From contig CM053146.1 in the NCBI GenBank assembly GCA_028571685.1, positions 21,921,431-21,985,430 on the forward strand: a DNA stretch of 64,000 bases. Direction: 5' to 3'. Position numbers and translations under genes: made by a program. A model generated the notes under the pieces. It had not been told where the DNA came from. It searched no databases and saw nothing but the letters and a program-made list of their open reading frames with translations. The stretch comes from Heterohyrax brucei. Its lineage: Eukaryota; Chordata; Mammalia; Hyracoidea; Procaviidae. Positions 53,675 through 64,000 of the stretch are shown piece after piece (the first letter of the stretch is position 1; every line of letters begins with the position of its first letter).

Positions 53675-54419
53675 TATATTGTTTATCCATATATCCATTG
53701 ATAGGCACCTGGGTTGTTTCTAAGCTTTTCACTGTTGTGGACATTGCTGCAGTGAACATGGTTGTGCGTGTATCTATTCATGGGTGTGCATGTGTCTATT
53801 CATGCAAGAGCTCTTAGTTCCCTAGGACATATTTCAAGGAGTGGCATTGTTGGATTGTATGATATTTCAGTTTCTAGCTTTTTAAGGAAACACCAAATCT
53901 ATTTCCAATGTCATTGTGCCATTTTATGTTCCCATGAGCACTGTGTAAGTGCTCTGGTTTCTACATAATCTGTCCAACACATTTATTTTGATTAATGCTA
54001 ATTGTGTTGGATTGACGTGGTATCTCATTTTAGTTGATTTGCATTTCTCTGATGGCTAATGATTGTGGCGTTTTCTCATGTATCTGTTAGCAGCCTAAAT
54101 GTCTTCTTTGGTGAAGTGCTGGTTCATGACCCTTGTTCATTTTTCAACTGGATTGCCTTTTTGTTTTCTAAATTTTGCAGTATATTATAGATTTTAGAGA
54201 TGAAACCTTGATTGGATATCTCATAGCTCCCAGTTTTTCTCCACTCTGTAGGCTGTCTTTTTGTTCTTCTGGTTTTTGTGTGAACATGAATCTTTGATTT
54301 TTAGGTGCTCCTGGTTATCTAGTTTCTCTTCTACTGTTTATACATTGGCAGTTAAAATTTCTGTTCTGTTTATGCCATGTATTAGGGCTCTTAGATTTTT
54401 TCCATTATTTTTATCATTT

Positions 54420-54431
54420 TAGATTTTATAG
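54420..54431. repeat. TSD, left copy (L1-F)
   Basis: TAGATTTTATAG, repeated at 60364-60375. The last G may belong to the L1 start. Confidence 0.8.
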
Positions 54432-55448
54432 GGAGGCGGAGTCAAGATGGCAGACTAAACATGTCTCCTTAAATCCCTCTGGAAACCAAGACCTGAATTG
54501 ATAATTAAACAGAGCCTTCTGGATGTGTAGTGAGCCCTAGCACACGGTATAGGGCAGTTAATTTGGGCTTCATACCACTGAAAGGAAAACCTTCTCTCTT
54601 TGGCTGTCCCCTACACTTGGTTGAGTGCTGACTTTCACAGACTGAGGGTAACTCACCATTTTAACTTTTTTTCTCTGTCTTAGCCGGTGGGCAGAGCTGG
54701 GACTTGACTAGCAGCTAATTTCAGATGCACAGCTGGTGGGATCAGAGGGCGAAATTGTCACAATTTGAAAGCCCGGCTTTGGACTCTTTGGCATCTCTTT
54801 CTGCCTCCACCACTGAGTAGCTTGTACTGAGGCAGGTGGAGATCTTGTGTGGGATGCCATCTTCTTCTACCGGGAGGTAGAATACCCATATGGAGGCCTC
54901 AGCTGGACCTAATTCCTACGCTGGGAGGCAGTGCCTCCCCAGAGAAGAGCACTTTTCCGGAAGAAAAGCAGTATTTTACACAGTGTTGCGTATGACTGGG
55001 GCCCAACAGCAGAGGCCAGTAGGGCAGTAGACCTTCTGTATTTTGAACTAGTTTATAACATGTGGGGTCAGATATAGAGGTACTTGCTTTGCCAGCTGGG
55101 AAGAGGGACCTGTACTCCTGAAAACCAGACTGACTTTGGAAGCTATCAGATACCGTTTACCTTTCATTTTAAGGTGGCCTGGAGAAATAACTGTGGTCCA
55201 TCCTCTCAGCCTCACTCCCAGCCTTCATTGACTCACATGATGCCCCTCAAAGCAACAAACTGTGGGTAAAAGTATAACTAAGAAATCACCCATGGCTTCA
55301 GAAGGCCACCAAAGAAACAAGCAAAGAACTTACCAGAAGAAGACACCTTTCTGAAACTATCGGAAGGTGAGTACAAAAGGATTATATATAAAGCCTTATA
55401 CAAAATGCAGCAGAGCAAAATGAAAAATTAAGCAAGCTGTTTGACCTG
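54432..55448 (+). promoter_or_regulatory. L1-F 5' UTR / internal promoter region
   Basis: The roughly 1-kb leader before ORF1. In L1 this carries the internal promoter. It aligns with the reversed 5' UTR of L1-B over about 480 bp. Confidence 0.75.
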
Positions 55449-56194
55449 ATGGAACACCAGTACTCTGAAATCCAGCAGATCAAGAACAGAATCAAAAACA
55501 TAGGAACTTCAATTCAGAGTCAAGAAAACAGAATGGAACAAATGGAAAAGAGAATTTCTGACTTGGAAAACAGAGCTACTGACTCCAGCATCTATGAGCA
55601 GAAATCAGAAAAAAAAGAAACAATAAAAATGAAGAGGCGTTAAGAAACATGTGGAACTATATTAAGAAGAACAATCTACGATTAATTGGAGTTGCTGAAC
55701 AGGGCCAGACACCTGAGAACACAGAGAGTATTGTTGCTGAGCTGCTGACAGAAGACTTCCCAGAAATTATGAAAGAAGAAAATACAGATATTGAAGACAC
55801 ATTATCAAATGCCACTCAATATAGATCTCAAAAGGAAGACTCCAAGACACATTATAATCCAGCTTAACAAAATGAAACAGAAACAGAAACTCTTAAAGGC
55901 AGCAAGACTCAAAGCAAAGCTAGCATTCAGAGGGAAATCCTGTAGGCTTTTGTTGGATTTCTCAGCAGAAACCATGCTGGCACGGAGACAGTAGTATGAC
56001 CCATCAAACCCTTGAAGGAGAAGAACTTGCAACCAATAATTATATATCCTGCAAAACTGTCTTTCACATATGAAAATGAAATTAAGACATTTGCAGATAA
56101 ACAGACTCTCAGAGACTTTGTGAAAACCAAACCAAAGCTACAAGAAATGCTGAAAGAATCTCTTGGCTTTGCTGTAGAACAACAAAACCACTAA
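55449..56194 (+). pseudogene. L1-F ORF1, frameshifted
   Basis: Encodes the L1 ORF1p RNA-binding chaperone in pieces. The coiled-coil part (55449-55643) shows IQQIKNRIKNIGTSIQSQEN and RMEQMEKRISDLENRATDSS. The RRM-like part (55649-55867) shows NNLRLIGVAEQGQTPENTES and ELLTEDFPEIM. The C-terminal part (56012-56194) shows IIIYPAKLSFTYENEIKTFA and DKQTLRDFVKTKPKLQEML. At least three frame shifts or stops break it (near 55645, 55865 and 56000). Confidence 0.88.
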
Positions 56195-58197
56195 CTTTAT
56201 ATTTTAGAAGCAAATACAAGACACATCACCCAGAAACTTACTCAGTTAGGGAAGGCTCCAAACTCAATCAAAGCTATAATACTGAGAGAAAAGGTCCAGT
56301 GATCATATCATGAAAACTATGTCATCATATTGAAAAGAGGGATGTACTGCAGTCATTATAGTCCTTCCATATAGAGAAGTTAATAAGACTTGTAAGTAAA
56401 ATTGAGTTTATACATAATTTATTAAGGAGGATCATAGGGGCAGCCATAAAGCACAATAAACACGCAAAATACGAAATCAAGAAATGTAATACAGGAGTCT
56501 CAACAACCACAAAACCAACCCTGAAAAAGGTGAAAAATCAACTCATGAAGAAGAAAGTCCCAGAACAGATTAATAAGAATAACAGAGAAAGCATCAACAC
56601 ATAAATAAACATATCACAATGATGGCACTATACACATACCTGTCAGTGGTTACAATGAATGTGAATGAACTGAATGCTCCAGTAAAGAGACATCGAGTGA
56701 CATCTTGGATCAAAAGACACAACCCATCCATATGTTGCCTCCAAGAAACTCACCTTAGACTTAAAGATATGAACAAACTGAAAATTAAAGGATAGAAGAA
56801 TGTGTATCAAGCTAACAATGAACAAAGTAGAGCAGGTATGGCCATTCTAATCTCAGGTAAAATGGATTTTAATGTAAAATCCACCATCATGGCCAAGGAT
56901 GAACACTATTTATTGCTGAAAGACACAAGCAGGACTTAAAAATATTAAATATTCATGCACCTAATACTACAGCAACTAAATACATTGAAGTAACACTGAC
57001 TACACTCAAAAGTGAGGTAGATCACTCCGCAATAATAGTGGGAGACTTCAGCACTGCACTGTTAGTATTGGACAGATTGTCTAGAAAAAAGCTCAATAAA
57101 GATGCAGAAGACCTTATTGCTACAATTAAACAACTAGACTTCATCGACACATACAGAACTTTCTGTTTATCAGTGGACGGCTACACTTCTCCAGTGCACA
57201 TGGAACATTCTCTAAAATAGACCATGTGTTAGGACATAAAGTGGTTCTCAACAAAATCCATAGCATTGAATTAATGCAGAGCATCTTCTCAGATCGTAAA
57301 GCCATAAAAGTCTGAATCAATAGCAGAGAAAACATTGATAGAAAGTGGAACTGATAGGAACTGAACAACATCTTGCTCAAAAAGCCATGGGTTATAGAAG
57401 AAATCAAGGATGAAATACAGAAATTTAGGGATTCAAATTAGAACGAAAACACTTTGTACCAGAACCTATGGGATACAGCCAAAGCAGTGCTCAGAGGTCT
57501 CCAATAAGTGCACACATCTGGAAGGAAGAAAGAAACCAAACCAAAGGACTAACCCTACAGCTTGAACAAGTAGAGAGAGAACCACAGAGGAACCCCTCAG
57601 GCACCAAAAGAAAACAGATCATAAAGATCAGAGCAGAACTAAATGAATTACAGACTAGAGGAACAATTGAAAAAATTGAAAAGACCAAAAGTTGGTTTTT
57701 TGAAAAGATCAACAAAATTGACAAGCCATTGGCTAAACTTACTAAAGAAAAACAGGAAAGGAGACAAATAAGAGAAATAAGAAATGAGAGGGGAATTATC
57801 ATGACAGATCCAACAGAAATAAAAAATATCATAACAGAATACTAGGAAAGTCTGTCCTCTAGCAGATTAGATAACCTAGAGGAAATGGATAAATTCCTTG
57901 ATTCATAGCACCTACCAAAATTATCACAAGGTGAAACAGAAACAATAAACCCATCACAAAGGAAGAAATTGAAAAAGTCATCCAAAAGCTACCAACCAAA
58001 AAAAGCCTGGGCCCAGATGGCTTCACCACAGAAAACTACCAAGCTCTTAGAGAAGCGTTATCTCCAATACTACTGAGACTATTTCACAGTATAAAAAGGG
58101 GTAGAGTTTTCCCAAATTCATACTATGAAGCTAGCATAACCCTGGTACCAAAACCAGAGAAAAACCCAACAAAAAAGGAGAACTACCGATCGATATT

Positions 58198-58203
58198 ACT
58201 CAT
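58198..58203. repeat. TSD, left copy (solo LTR)
   Basis: ACTCAT, repeated at 59044-59049. The L1 reading GATATTACTCAT/GAATGTAGG is restored when the LTR is removed. Confidence 0.85.
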
Positions 58204-59043
58204 TGCCAGGAGCCAGTCCCAACACTTTTCGGGGTCCCGCACGGAGGGAGGGAGAAGCGCGGCGGGAAATGAATAAAGGAGACAGGAAAGACTTTTCTGG
58301 TTTAAGGCAGCCCAACCCAGAGAGCAAGAGAGAGAGCTGTCTGTCTTTATTGTTTTTATAGTCAAAGTGACGTGAATTTTACCTTGCCCACTGACCACAC
58401 AATCTATTGGCTAATTTGAAACCAAAACCTTGTGATTGGCTGATTTGAAACCAAAACCTTGTGATTGGCTAATTTGAAACCAAAACCTCTTGGTCTTGAG
58501 GTGATGTAATTTTTACCCTGCCCCTCGACCACATGAGCTATTAGCTAACCGAAACCTTTTGATCCTTTTGTCAAGGCTTTCTAGATAATGGCCCGAGGCA
58601 GGTGTGTAATTGACAGTGAAAACAAGGTTATGCCTCGAGCTCAGTCAGCCCTACTGATACTTCAAGGTTAAAAGGTACAGGAGGAGGGTTCTAAAGTTTA
58701 TGATCTCTATTTGTTCCTACTTTGCTCTTTATTTTATCTCCTCCTGCGGGGACAGTCAACATCTACCGTCCCCCACCCTATGCCTTTCTTAAGCTGTTCT
58801 AAAAAGGATAATTCTTTTCACATGGGTGGGGATGTGCAGTTGGGGGAAGTCAGCAGGACTGGGTGTTCCCGGGCTCAGCGTTTGTCCTTGTGCAGGGAGA
58901 TGATGGGGTATTTTGGGGGAGAGTTTAATTGGGGTGAAAAAATAAGACAGCCAGAAACATTGTCGGGTGAGATGCATCCGTCCGCCATCACAAAGGCTTG
59001 TAACTCTGCTCACGGAGGTCTTTGTGGGTGATGGGCTTCGGCA
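58204..59043 (-). mobile_element. ERVK-like solo LTR (840 bp)
   Basis: Begins TGCCAGGAGCCAGTCCC and ends GGGCTTCGGCA, the TG...CA ends of a retroviral LTR, within a 6-bp TSD (class II, betaretrovirus-like). On the minus strand, the likely sense, U3 carries three CCAAT-bearing repeats, then TATAAAAA (58353-58360) overlapping AATAAA (58346-58351). That arrangement is typical of betaretroviral LTRs. No internal genes are present, so recombination between LTRs removed the provirus. The orientation is inferred from the TATA/poly-A signals. Confidence 0.82.
58406..58492 (-). promoter_or_regulatory. Three 29-bp U3 repeats with CCAAT boxes
   Basis: Units at 58406, 58435 and 58464, period 29, each starting ATTGGCTAATTTGAAACC (the second has TGATTT). 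On the LTR sense strand each carries CCAAT, so this is a candidate enhancer/promoter array. Confidence 0.8.
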
Positions 59044-59049
59044 ACTCAT
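59044..59049. repeat. TSD, right copy (solo LTR)
   Basis: ACTCAT, followed by GAATGTAGG of L1-F ORF2. Confidence 0.85.
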
Positions 59050-60363
59050 GAATGTAGGTACAAGAATCTTTAACAAAATTCTTGGGAACAGAATACAACA
59101 ACATAGTGAAAAAATAATCCATCATGACCAAGTTGGATTCATACCAGGGATGCAAGGCTTGTTCAACATCAGAAAAACAATTAATGTGATTAACGACATA
59201 AACACCACAAAAGACAAGAATCACCTGATTTTATCCATTGATGCAGAAAAGGCATTTGATAAAGTCCAACACCCATTCCTGCTAAAAACTCTCAACAAAA
59301 TAGGAATAGATGGCAAATTCGTCAATGCGATAAGGGCCGTTTTTACAAAGCCAACTCCTGCATCATCCTGAATGGAAAGAGACTGAAACAGTTGCCCCTG
59401 AGAATGGGAACTAGACAAGGATGTCCACTCTCACCTCTCCTGTTCAACGTTGTACTAGAAGTTCTAGCCAGAGCAGTTAGGCAAGACCAAGAAATAAAGG
59501 GCATCTGCATCAGCAAAGAAGTAAAAATCTCCGTATTTGCAGATGATATGACTATATACACAGGGAATCCTAAAGAATCCAGAAGTAAACTACTCAGACT
59601 GATAGAAGAGTTCAGCAAAGTGTCAGGATACAAGGTAAACATAAGTGAATCAGTAGGATTCCTTTATGCCAACAGCAAGATTGTTAAGGAAGAAATCATC
59701 AAATTGAAGAAATGACCAAATCAATAGCATTTACTATTGCCCCTAAGCAGATAAAATACCTAAGAATAAATCTAACTAGAGAAATAGCAGACCTTTACAA
59801 GGAGAACTACAAGTCCTTACTACGAGAAACTAAGAGAGACTTACATAAATGGAAGAGCCTACCCTGCTCATGGATAGGAAGATGAAACATTGTGAAAATG
59901 TCTGTTTTACCCAACACAATCTACTTGTATAGTACAATCCCAATACAACTTACAGTGACATTTTTTAATAAGAAGGAGAAACAAATCATCAACTTTGTTT
60001 GGGAAGGGAAGAAGCCCCAGATAAGTAAAGCACTACTGAAGTAGAACAACACAGTGGGAGTCCTCTCACTATGTGACTTTAGAACCCATTACACTGCCAC
60101 AGTTGTCAAAACAGCCTGGTACTGGTACAAAAGGAGACAGATCAATGGAACTGAATTGAGACCCCAGAGATGACACCATCTTCCTATGAACAGTTGCTAT
60201 TCGACAAAGGCCTTAAGATATTAAACTGGGGTGAAAACAATCTCTTCAACAAATGGTGCTGGCAAAATTGGATATCCATCTGCAATAAATTGAAACAAGA
60301 CCCGTATCTTACACCTTTCACAAAAACCAACTCAAACTGAATAAAAGACCTAAATATGGAATC

Positions 60364-60375
60364 TAGATTTTATAG
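60364..60375. repeat. TSD, right copy (L1-F)
   Basis: TAGATTTTATAG. L1-G resumes with TTAGGTCTCTTATCC. Confidence 0.8.
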
Positions 60376-60824
60376 TTAGGTCTCTTATCCATTGGAAATT
60401 AGTCTTTGTGCATGGCATGAAATATGGGCCTTGTTTTATTCTTTTTTGCAGATGGGTATCCAGTTATACCAGCCCTGTTTGTTAAACTATATTTTCCCCA
60501 GCTAAAGGACTTTGAGTCTTTGTCAAATATTAGTTGTTCATAGGTGAATGAATTTACCAACGCATTTTCATTTCTGTTCCATTGGTCTGTGTATCTGTTT
60601 TTGTACCAGTACCAGGCTGTTTGGAACATGGATATGTAATAGGTTTTAAAATTATGTAGTGTCAGGTCTCCCACTTTTTTGTTCTTCACTAATGATTTAC
60701 TTATTAAAGGCCTCTTGCTTTTCAATATGAAATTGGTAATTTATTTCCCCACTCATTAAAAGATGTCACTGGAATTTGGACTGGATTGCATTGTATCTGT
60801 GAATCACCATCTTACTGATCCAGT

Positions 60825-60910
60825 GCTGTGAACTTAGCTGTTCTAAGTGCTACATACCTCACTGCTGAAATATCACTACAGTTAACTTTGAAGTACTCCC
60901 TTTGGGAAGT
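60825..60910. mobile_element. Mariner MITE arm fragment
   Basis: Left arm only: GTGAACTTAGCTGTTCTAAG, CACTGCTGAAATATCACTAC, GAAGTACTCCCTTTGGGAAG. It is cut off by the LTR that follows. Confidence 0.75.
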
Positions 60911-61396
60911 GAAAAATACTGCAAGTGGATGGCTTTAAGTAAAGAGAAGTTTATGTGTTCACAGTCCTGCAGGCTTCAAGTCCAAATTCAGGAGCATGAG
61001 CTCCTGTAGAAGACTTTCTCTCTCTTTCTGCTCTGGAGGAAGGTCCTTGTGATGCATGATTCTTTCCTGAGTCTAAGAGCATCCCAGCGCAGGAACCTGA
61101 GGTCCAGAGGATGCACTCTCCTCACCAGTAGCACAGCTTTCTTGGTGGTATGAGAGTCTCTTGTCTCTCTGCTAGCTTCTTGCTCTTCTGTGTCAAAGAT
61201 TAGCTTAACACACTATCCAGTCTCGTAGATGTCGTCACATAGCTTCTACTAATCCATCTTATTAAATGATAGTGATAGAATTTACAACACATAGGAAAAG
61301 CTTATCAAATGACAAAATAGTACAGTCATGCAATATTGGGAATCATGGTCCAGCCAAATTGATACACATATTTTTTGGGGGAAATAATCCATGACA
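60911..61396 (-). repeat. MaLR/MLT1-like LTR
   Basis: Minus orientation: ACTGCAAGTGGATGGCTTTA at the left, AATCCATGACA at the right (complement of a TGTCATGG start). Related to 50614-51149. The left terminus is missing. Confidence 0.68.
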
Positions 61397-63478
61397 GTCA
61401 CTTTAGGAACAATCAGTGTATTCACAGTGCTGAGTCTTCCTGTCCGTGAGTAAGGTGTGTTTTTCCACATGTGTAGGTCTCTCTTGGTTTCTTACAGTAG
61501 TGTCTTATAGTTTTCTTTCTGTAGGTTTTTTTATGTCTCTATTTAGATTTATTTATAAATATTTTACCTTCTTGGGAGCTGTTGTAAATGGTATTGATTT
61601 AGTGATTTCCTCTTCAAAGTTCTCTTTTTTGACATAGAGGAATCCAACTGATTTTTGTGTGTTTTTCTTATATCCTGAAACTTTGCTGAAATTTTCTGTG
61701 AGTTCCAGTAGTCATAGATTCTGCAGTGTTTTTGTATATATGATCATATCATCTGCAAATAGGGATACTTATACTTCTTGCATATCGATGGCAGTGGATT
61801 TTTTTTTTTTTGCCAGTTTAGATGTCTTTTAGTTCTTTTTCTTGTCTAATTGCTATGTCTAGAACCGCTAACACAGTGCTGAATAAAATTGGTGACAAAA
61901 AGCATCTTTGCTGGTTCTTGTTTTCAAAGGGAGTACTTTCAGACTCTCTCCACTTAGTATGTATGTTGACTGTTGACTTTGTATAAATGCCTTTTATTAT
62001 GTTGAGGAATTTCTCATCTGCTCCTATTTTCATGAGAGTTTTTATCATGAATAGATGTTGAACTGTGTCAGATGCCTTTTCTGCCTCAACTGATCAGGTA
62101 ATATGGTTCTTATCTTTTGTTTTATTTATGTGATGGATTAAATTGATTATTTTTTAAATGTTCAGCCATCCTCGCATCCCTAGTATGAATCCCTCTTGGT
62201 TGTGATGAATTCTTTTTTTGATCTGTTGTTCAATTCTGTTGGCTAGAATTTTGGTGAGGATTTTTGTGTCTAAGTTCATGAAGTTTATTGGTCTAATTTT
62301 CTTTTTTTGTGGTGCTTCATCTGATTTTGGTATCATGTTACGCTGGCTTCATAGAATGAATTTGAGAGTATTTCATTCTTTTCTATGTTCTGAAATACCT
62401 TCAGTAGTTTGGTGTTAACTCTTCTCTGAAAGATGGTTGAATTCTTAAGTAAAGCCTTCAGGGCTGGGACTTTTTCTTGTTGGGAATTTTTTTTTTTAAT
62501 TACATTTTCATTTTTTTTTCTTTTGTTACAGATTTATTTTAGCTGTTCTATCCTTGTGTTAGTTTAGGTAGATAATGTGTTTCTAGACATTTGTCCATTT
62601 TCTCTAGATTTTCAAATTTGTTGCAGTACAGTTTTTCATAGTATTCTGTTATGATTCTTTTATTCGATTAGACTGTTGTAATATTGCCCATCTCATTTCT
62701 TATTTTGGTTATTTGCTTGTTTTGCCATTTTTCTTTTGTCAGTTTGGCCAGTGTTTTATTGATTTTGTTTATCTTTTCAAACAACCAGCTTTTTGTGTTA
62801 TTAACTCTGAATTGTTTTTTAAGTTTCTATTTCATTTAATTCTGCTCTAATTTTTATTATTTGCTTTTTCCTGGTTCCCAAGGGCTTCTTTTGCTGCTGT
62901 ATTTCTGTGTGTTTGGGTTATTGGGTTAATGCTTTGGTTTTGGCCCTTTTTCTTAGTGTGCATTTATTGAGATAAATTGACCTCTGAGAACTGCTTTTGC
63001 TGTGTCTGTGTAGGGTGCGTTTCCATTCTCGCATGATTGTGTGAATTTCTTTATTCCACACTTAATTTCTTGAATAGTTCTGTAGTCTTTGAATGTGGTG
63101 TTGCTCACTGTCCATGTATTTAATTTTTTTCCTTGCCTTTTCTGTTACTGATTTCCACTGTCATGGCTTTATGGTCAGAAAAGATGCATTGTCCTATTTC
63201 ACTGATTTGGATTCTTTTCTTGCTTTATGGCCTAATATGTAGTTTATTTTGGAGAATGTTCCATGTGCTTTGGCAAAGAAAGCATACTTGGCTGCTGTTG
63301 GGTGGGGTGTTCTATGTATGTCTATGAGGTCCAGTTGTTTGATTGTTGCATTTAGATCTTTCATGTCTTTAGTGAGCTCCTTTCTGGATATTCTGTCTTT
63401 CACCAAAAGTGATGTGTTGAAGTCTCTTATGATTACTGTGATGCTGTCTTTTACTCTTTTCAGTGCTGTTAGAGTTTG

Positions 63479-64000
63479 ACAATCCAACCGAATGTGGAAA
63501 TTATTGAACAGTGTTATTAATATCACATGCAAGTAAAATATTGCTAAAAATCATTCAACAGTGGCTGCAGTGTTATACTGACAGGGAACTGTCAGATTCA
63601 GAAGAGGACATGGAGCCAGGGATATCATTGCTGATGTCAGATTGATCTTGGCTGAAAGCTGAGAATACTATAAAGATGTTTGCCTATGTTTTATTGACCA
63701 TGCAACGATATTTAACTATATGTATCATAACAAATTATGAATAACATTGCAGAGAATGAGAATTCGTGAACACTTAATTGTGCTCTTAAGGAACTTGTGC
63801 ATGACTCAAGAGGGAGTTACGTGAACAGAACAAGGGGACATTTCTTGGTCTTAAGTCAGAAATGGTGTGCGTCAGGGTGTATCCTTTTACCATATCTTTT
63901 CAATGTGTATTCTGAGCAAATGACCTCAGAAGCTGGACTGTATGAAGAAGAAAGAAGCATCAAGATTGGAAGAACACTCATTAACAGCCTGCATTCTGCA
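63479..64000 (+). mobile_element. RTE-clade LINE, runs off window
   Basis: Plus-strand RTE inside L1-G. The end of the window (TATGAAGAAGAAAGAAGCAT, AGATTGGAAG, ATTAACAGCCTGCATTCTGC) matches the complement of the RT palm block at 20380-20450 (INNL-type). No open frame is preserved. Confidence 0.8.

Larger units (their letters stand above)
51995..54431 (-). mobile_element. L1-G: old L1, left part
   Basis: Minus-strand L1: 3' end (TTTTTGATGGTGATTTAGGTG), 3' UTR, and ORF2 C-terminal part up to CATTTTAGATTTTATAG. The ORF2 sequence resumes at 60364 with the same 12 bases (TAGATTTTATAG), so the plus-strand L1-F splits it. It also hosts a MITE at 53112. Confidence 0.85.
56618..60357 (+). pseudogene. 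L1-F ORF2, broken and split by an LTR
   Basis: Decayed ORF2p with order endonuclease, RT. The endonuclease starts near 56618 (SVVTMNVNELNAPVKRHRV, then ICCLQETHL near 56740). A later endonuclease block (57038-57220) shows MGDFSTALLVLDRLSRKKLN. 57468-57845 holds the linker (LRGLQ-type region, TKRKQIIKIRAELNELQTRG). [22 protein letters not shown] (about 59240), [20 protein letters not shown] (about 59410), [13 protein letters not shown] (about 59535-59575). The solo LTR at 58204-59043 interrupts the frame before the RT. The C-terminus is missing. Confidence 0.87.
54432..60363 (+). mobile_element. L1-F: full 5' end, 3'-truncated in ORF2
   Basis: Plus-strand L1 starting exactly at the L1 5' end (GGAGGCGGAGTCAAGATGG). 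5' UTR 54432-55448, ORF1 55449-56194, ORF2 from about 56618. It stops abruptly near 60357 within ORF2 (ACCTAAATATGGAATC) with no C-terminus, 3' UTR or poly-A, yet a 12-bp TSD flanks it. A solo LTR (58204-59043) is inserted in ORF2. It is flanked on both sides by L1-G. Confidence 0.87.
60364..63478 (-). mobile_element. L1-G: old L1, right part
   Basis: Continues L1-G from the TSD copy TAGATTTTATAG (60364-60375) through ORF2 remnants: RT region IKYL-type blocks near 61560 and endonuclease near 63200-63470 (RDFNTSLLVKDRISRKELTK, LDLIDIHRTPHP). It is interrupted by a mariner fragment and a MaLR LTR (60825-61396). At 63478 it is cut by a plus-strand RTE. Confidence 0.82.

Noticed and set aside
1-64000. 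CRISPR arrays, bacterial operons, phage or toxin systems
   Set aside because: No regularly spaced repeats, ribosome-binding sites or compact gene arrays exist here. The content is mammalian repeats.

Overview
This window looks like a stretch of mammalian nuclear genome from an afrotherian, most likely an elephant or a close relative. The main reason is the number of tRNA-derived SINEs whose head carries a B-box-like GTTCRAATC and whose tail reads GAGTCGGAATCGACTC followed by GACGGCA. I recognise these as AfroSINEs, known only from Afrotheria. They occur with an RTE-clade LINE (BovB/RTE1 type) that has the same 3' tail, several generations of L1, mariner-derived MITEs, MaLR-like LTRs and one ERVK-like solo LTR. 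There are no bacterial operons, CRISPR arrays, rRNA genes or intact protein-coding genes. The identification comes from recognising families by eye; no database was searched.

Layout. 1-4730 is old intronic or intergenic DNA with MIR, ancient L1 3' ends, a hAT-like fossil and AfroSINEs. 4732-8207 is a 5'-truncated L1 with a perfect 15-bp target-site duplication (TSD). 9090-14266 is an L1 that keeps both ends and a TSD but has lost ORF1. 14405-19615 holds old L1 pieces, a MaLR-like LTR, an RTE fragment, MIR, SINEs and a MER5-like fossil. 19616-22797 is a nearly full-length RTE on the minus strand. 24332-25646 is a mariner MITE split by a 739-bp L1 tail. 27815-40257 is a composite more than 12 kb long: an old L1 that received a long minus-strand L1, which in turn took three or more mariner MITEs, two younger L1 tails and several SINEs. 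42746-46738 is a plus-strand L1 missing most of ORF2. 47312-48170 is a processed pseudogene of the mRNA-export cofactor NXT2. 51157-63478 is another nest: an old minus-strand L1 split by a plus-strand L1, which is itself split by an 840-bp solo LTR. An RTE runs off the right edge.

Host gene content. Three short plus-strand segments (25703-25753, 50106-50143, 50280-50321) have good splice signals and matching codon phases. They could be exons of an unrecognised host gene, the last with an in-frame stop. This is a hypothesis only. Most L1s lie on the minus strand, which fits a plus-strand gene because L1s in introns tend to be antisense.

The most informative features are the insertion boundaries. 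Perfect or near-perfect TSDs, and TA duplications for mariner, allow the order of many insertions to be read directly. Several insertions are atypical: an L1 with a 5' end and TSD but no 3' end, a 26-bp tail-only SINE/LINE insertion, a mariner MITE built as an inverted duplication of the transposase 3' end, and an ERVK-like LTR with three CCAAT-type U3 repeats.
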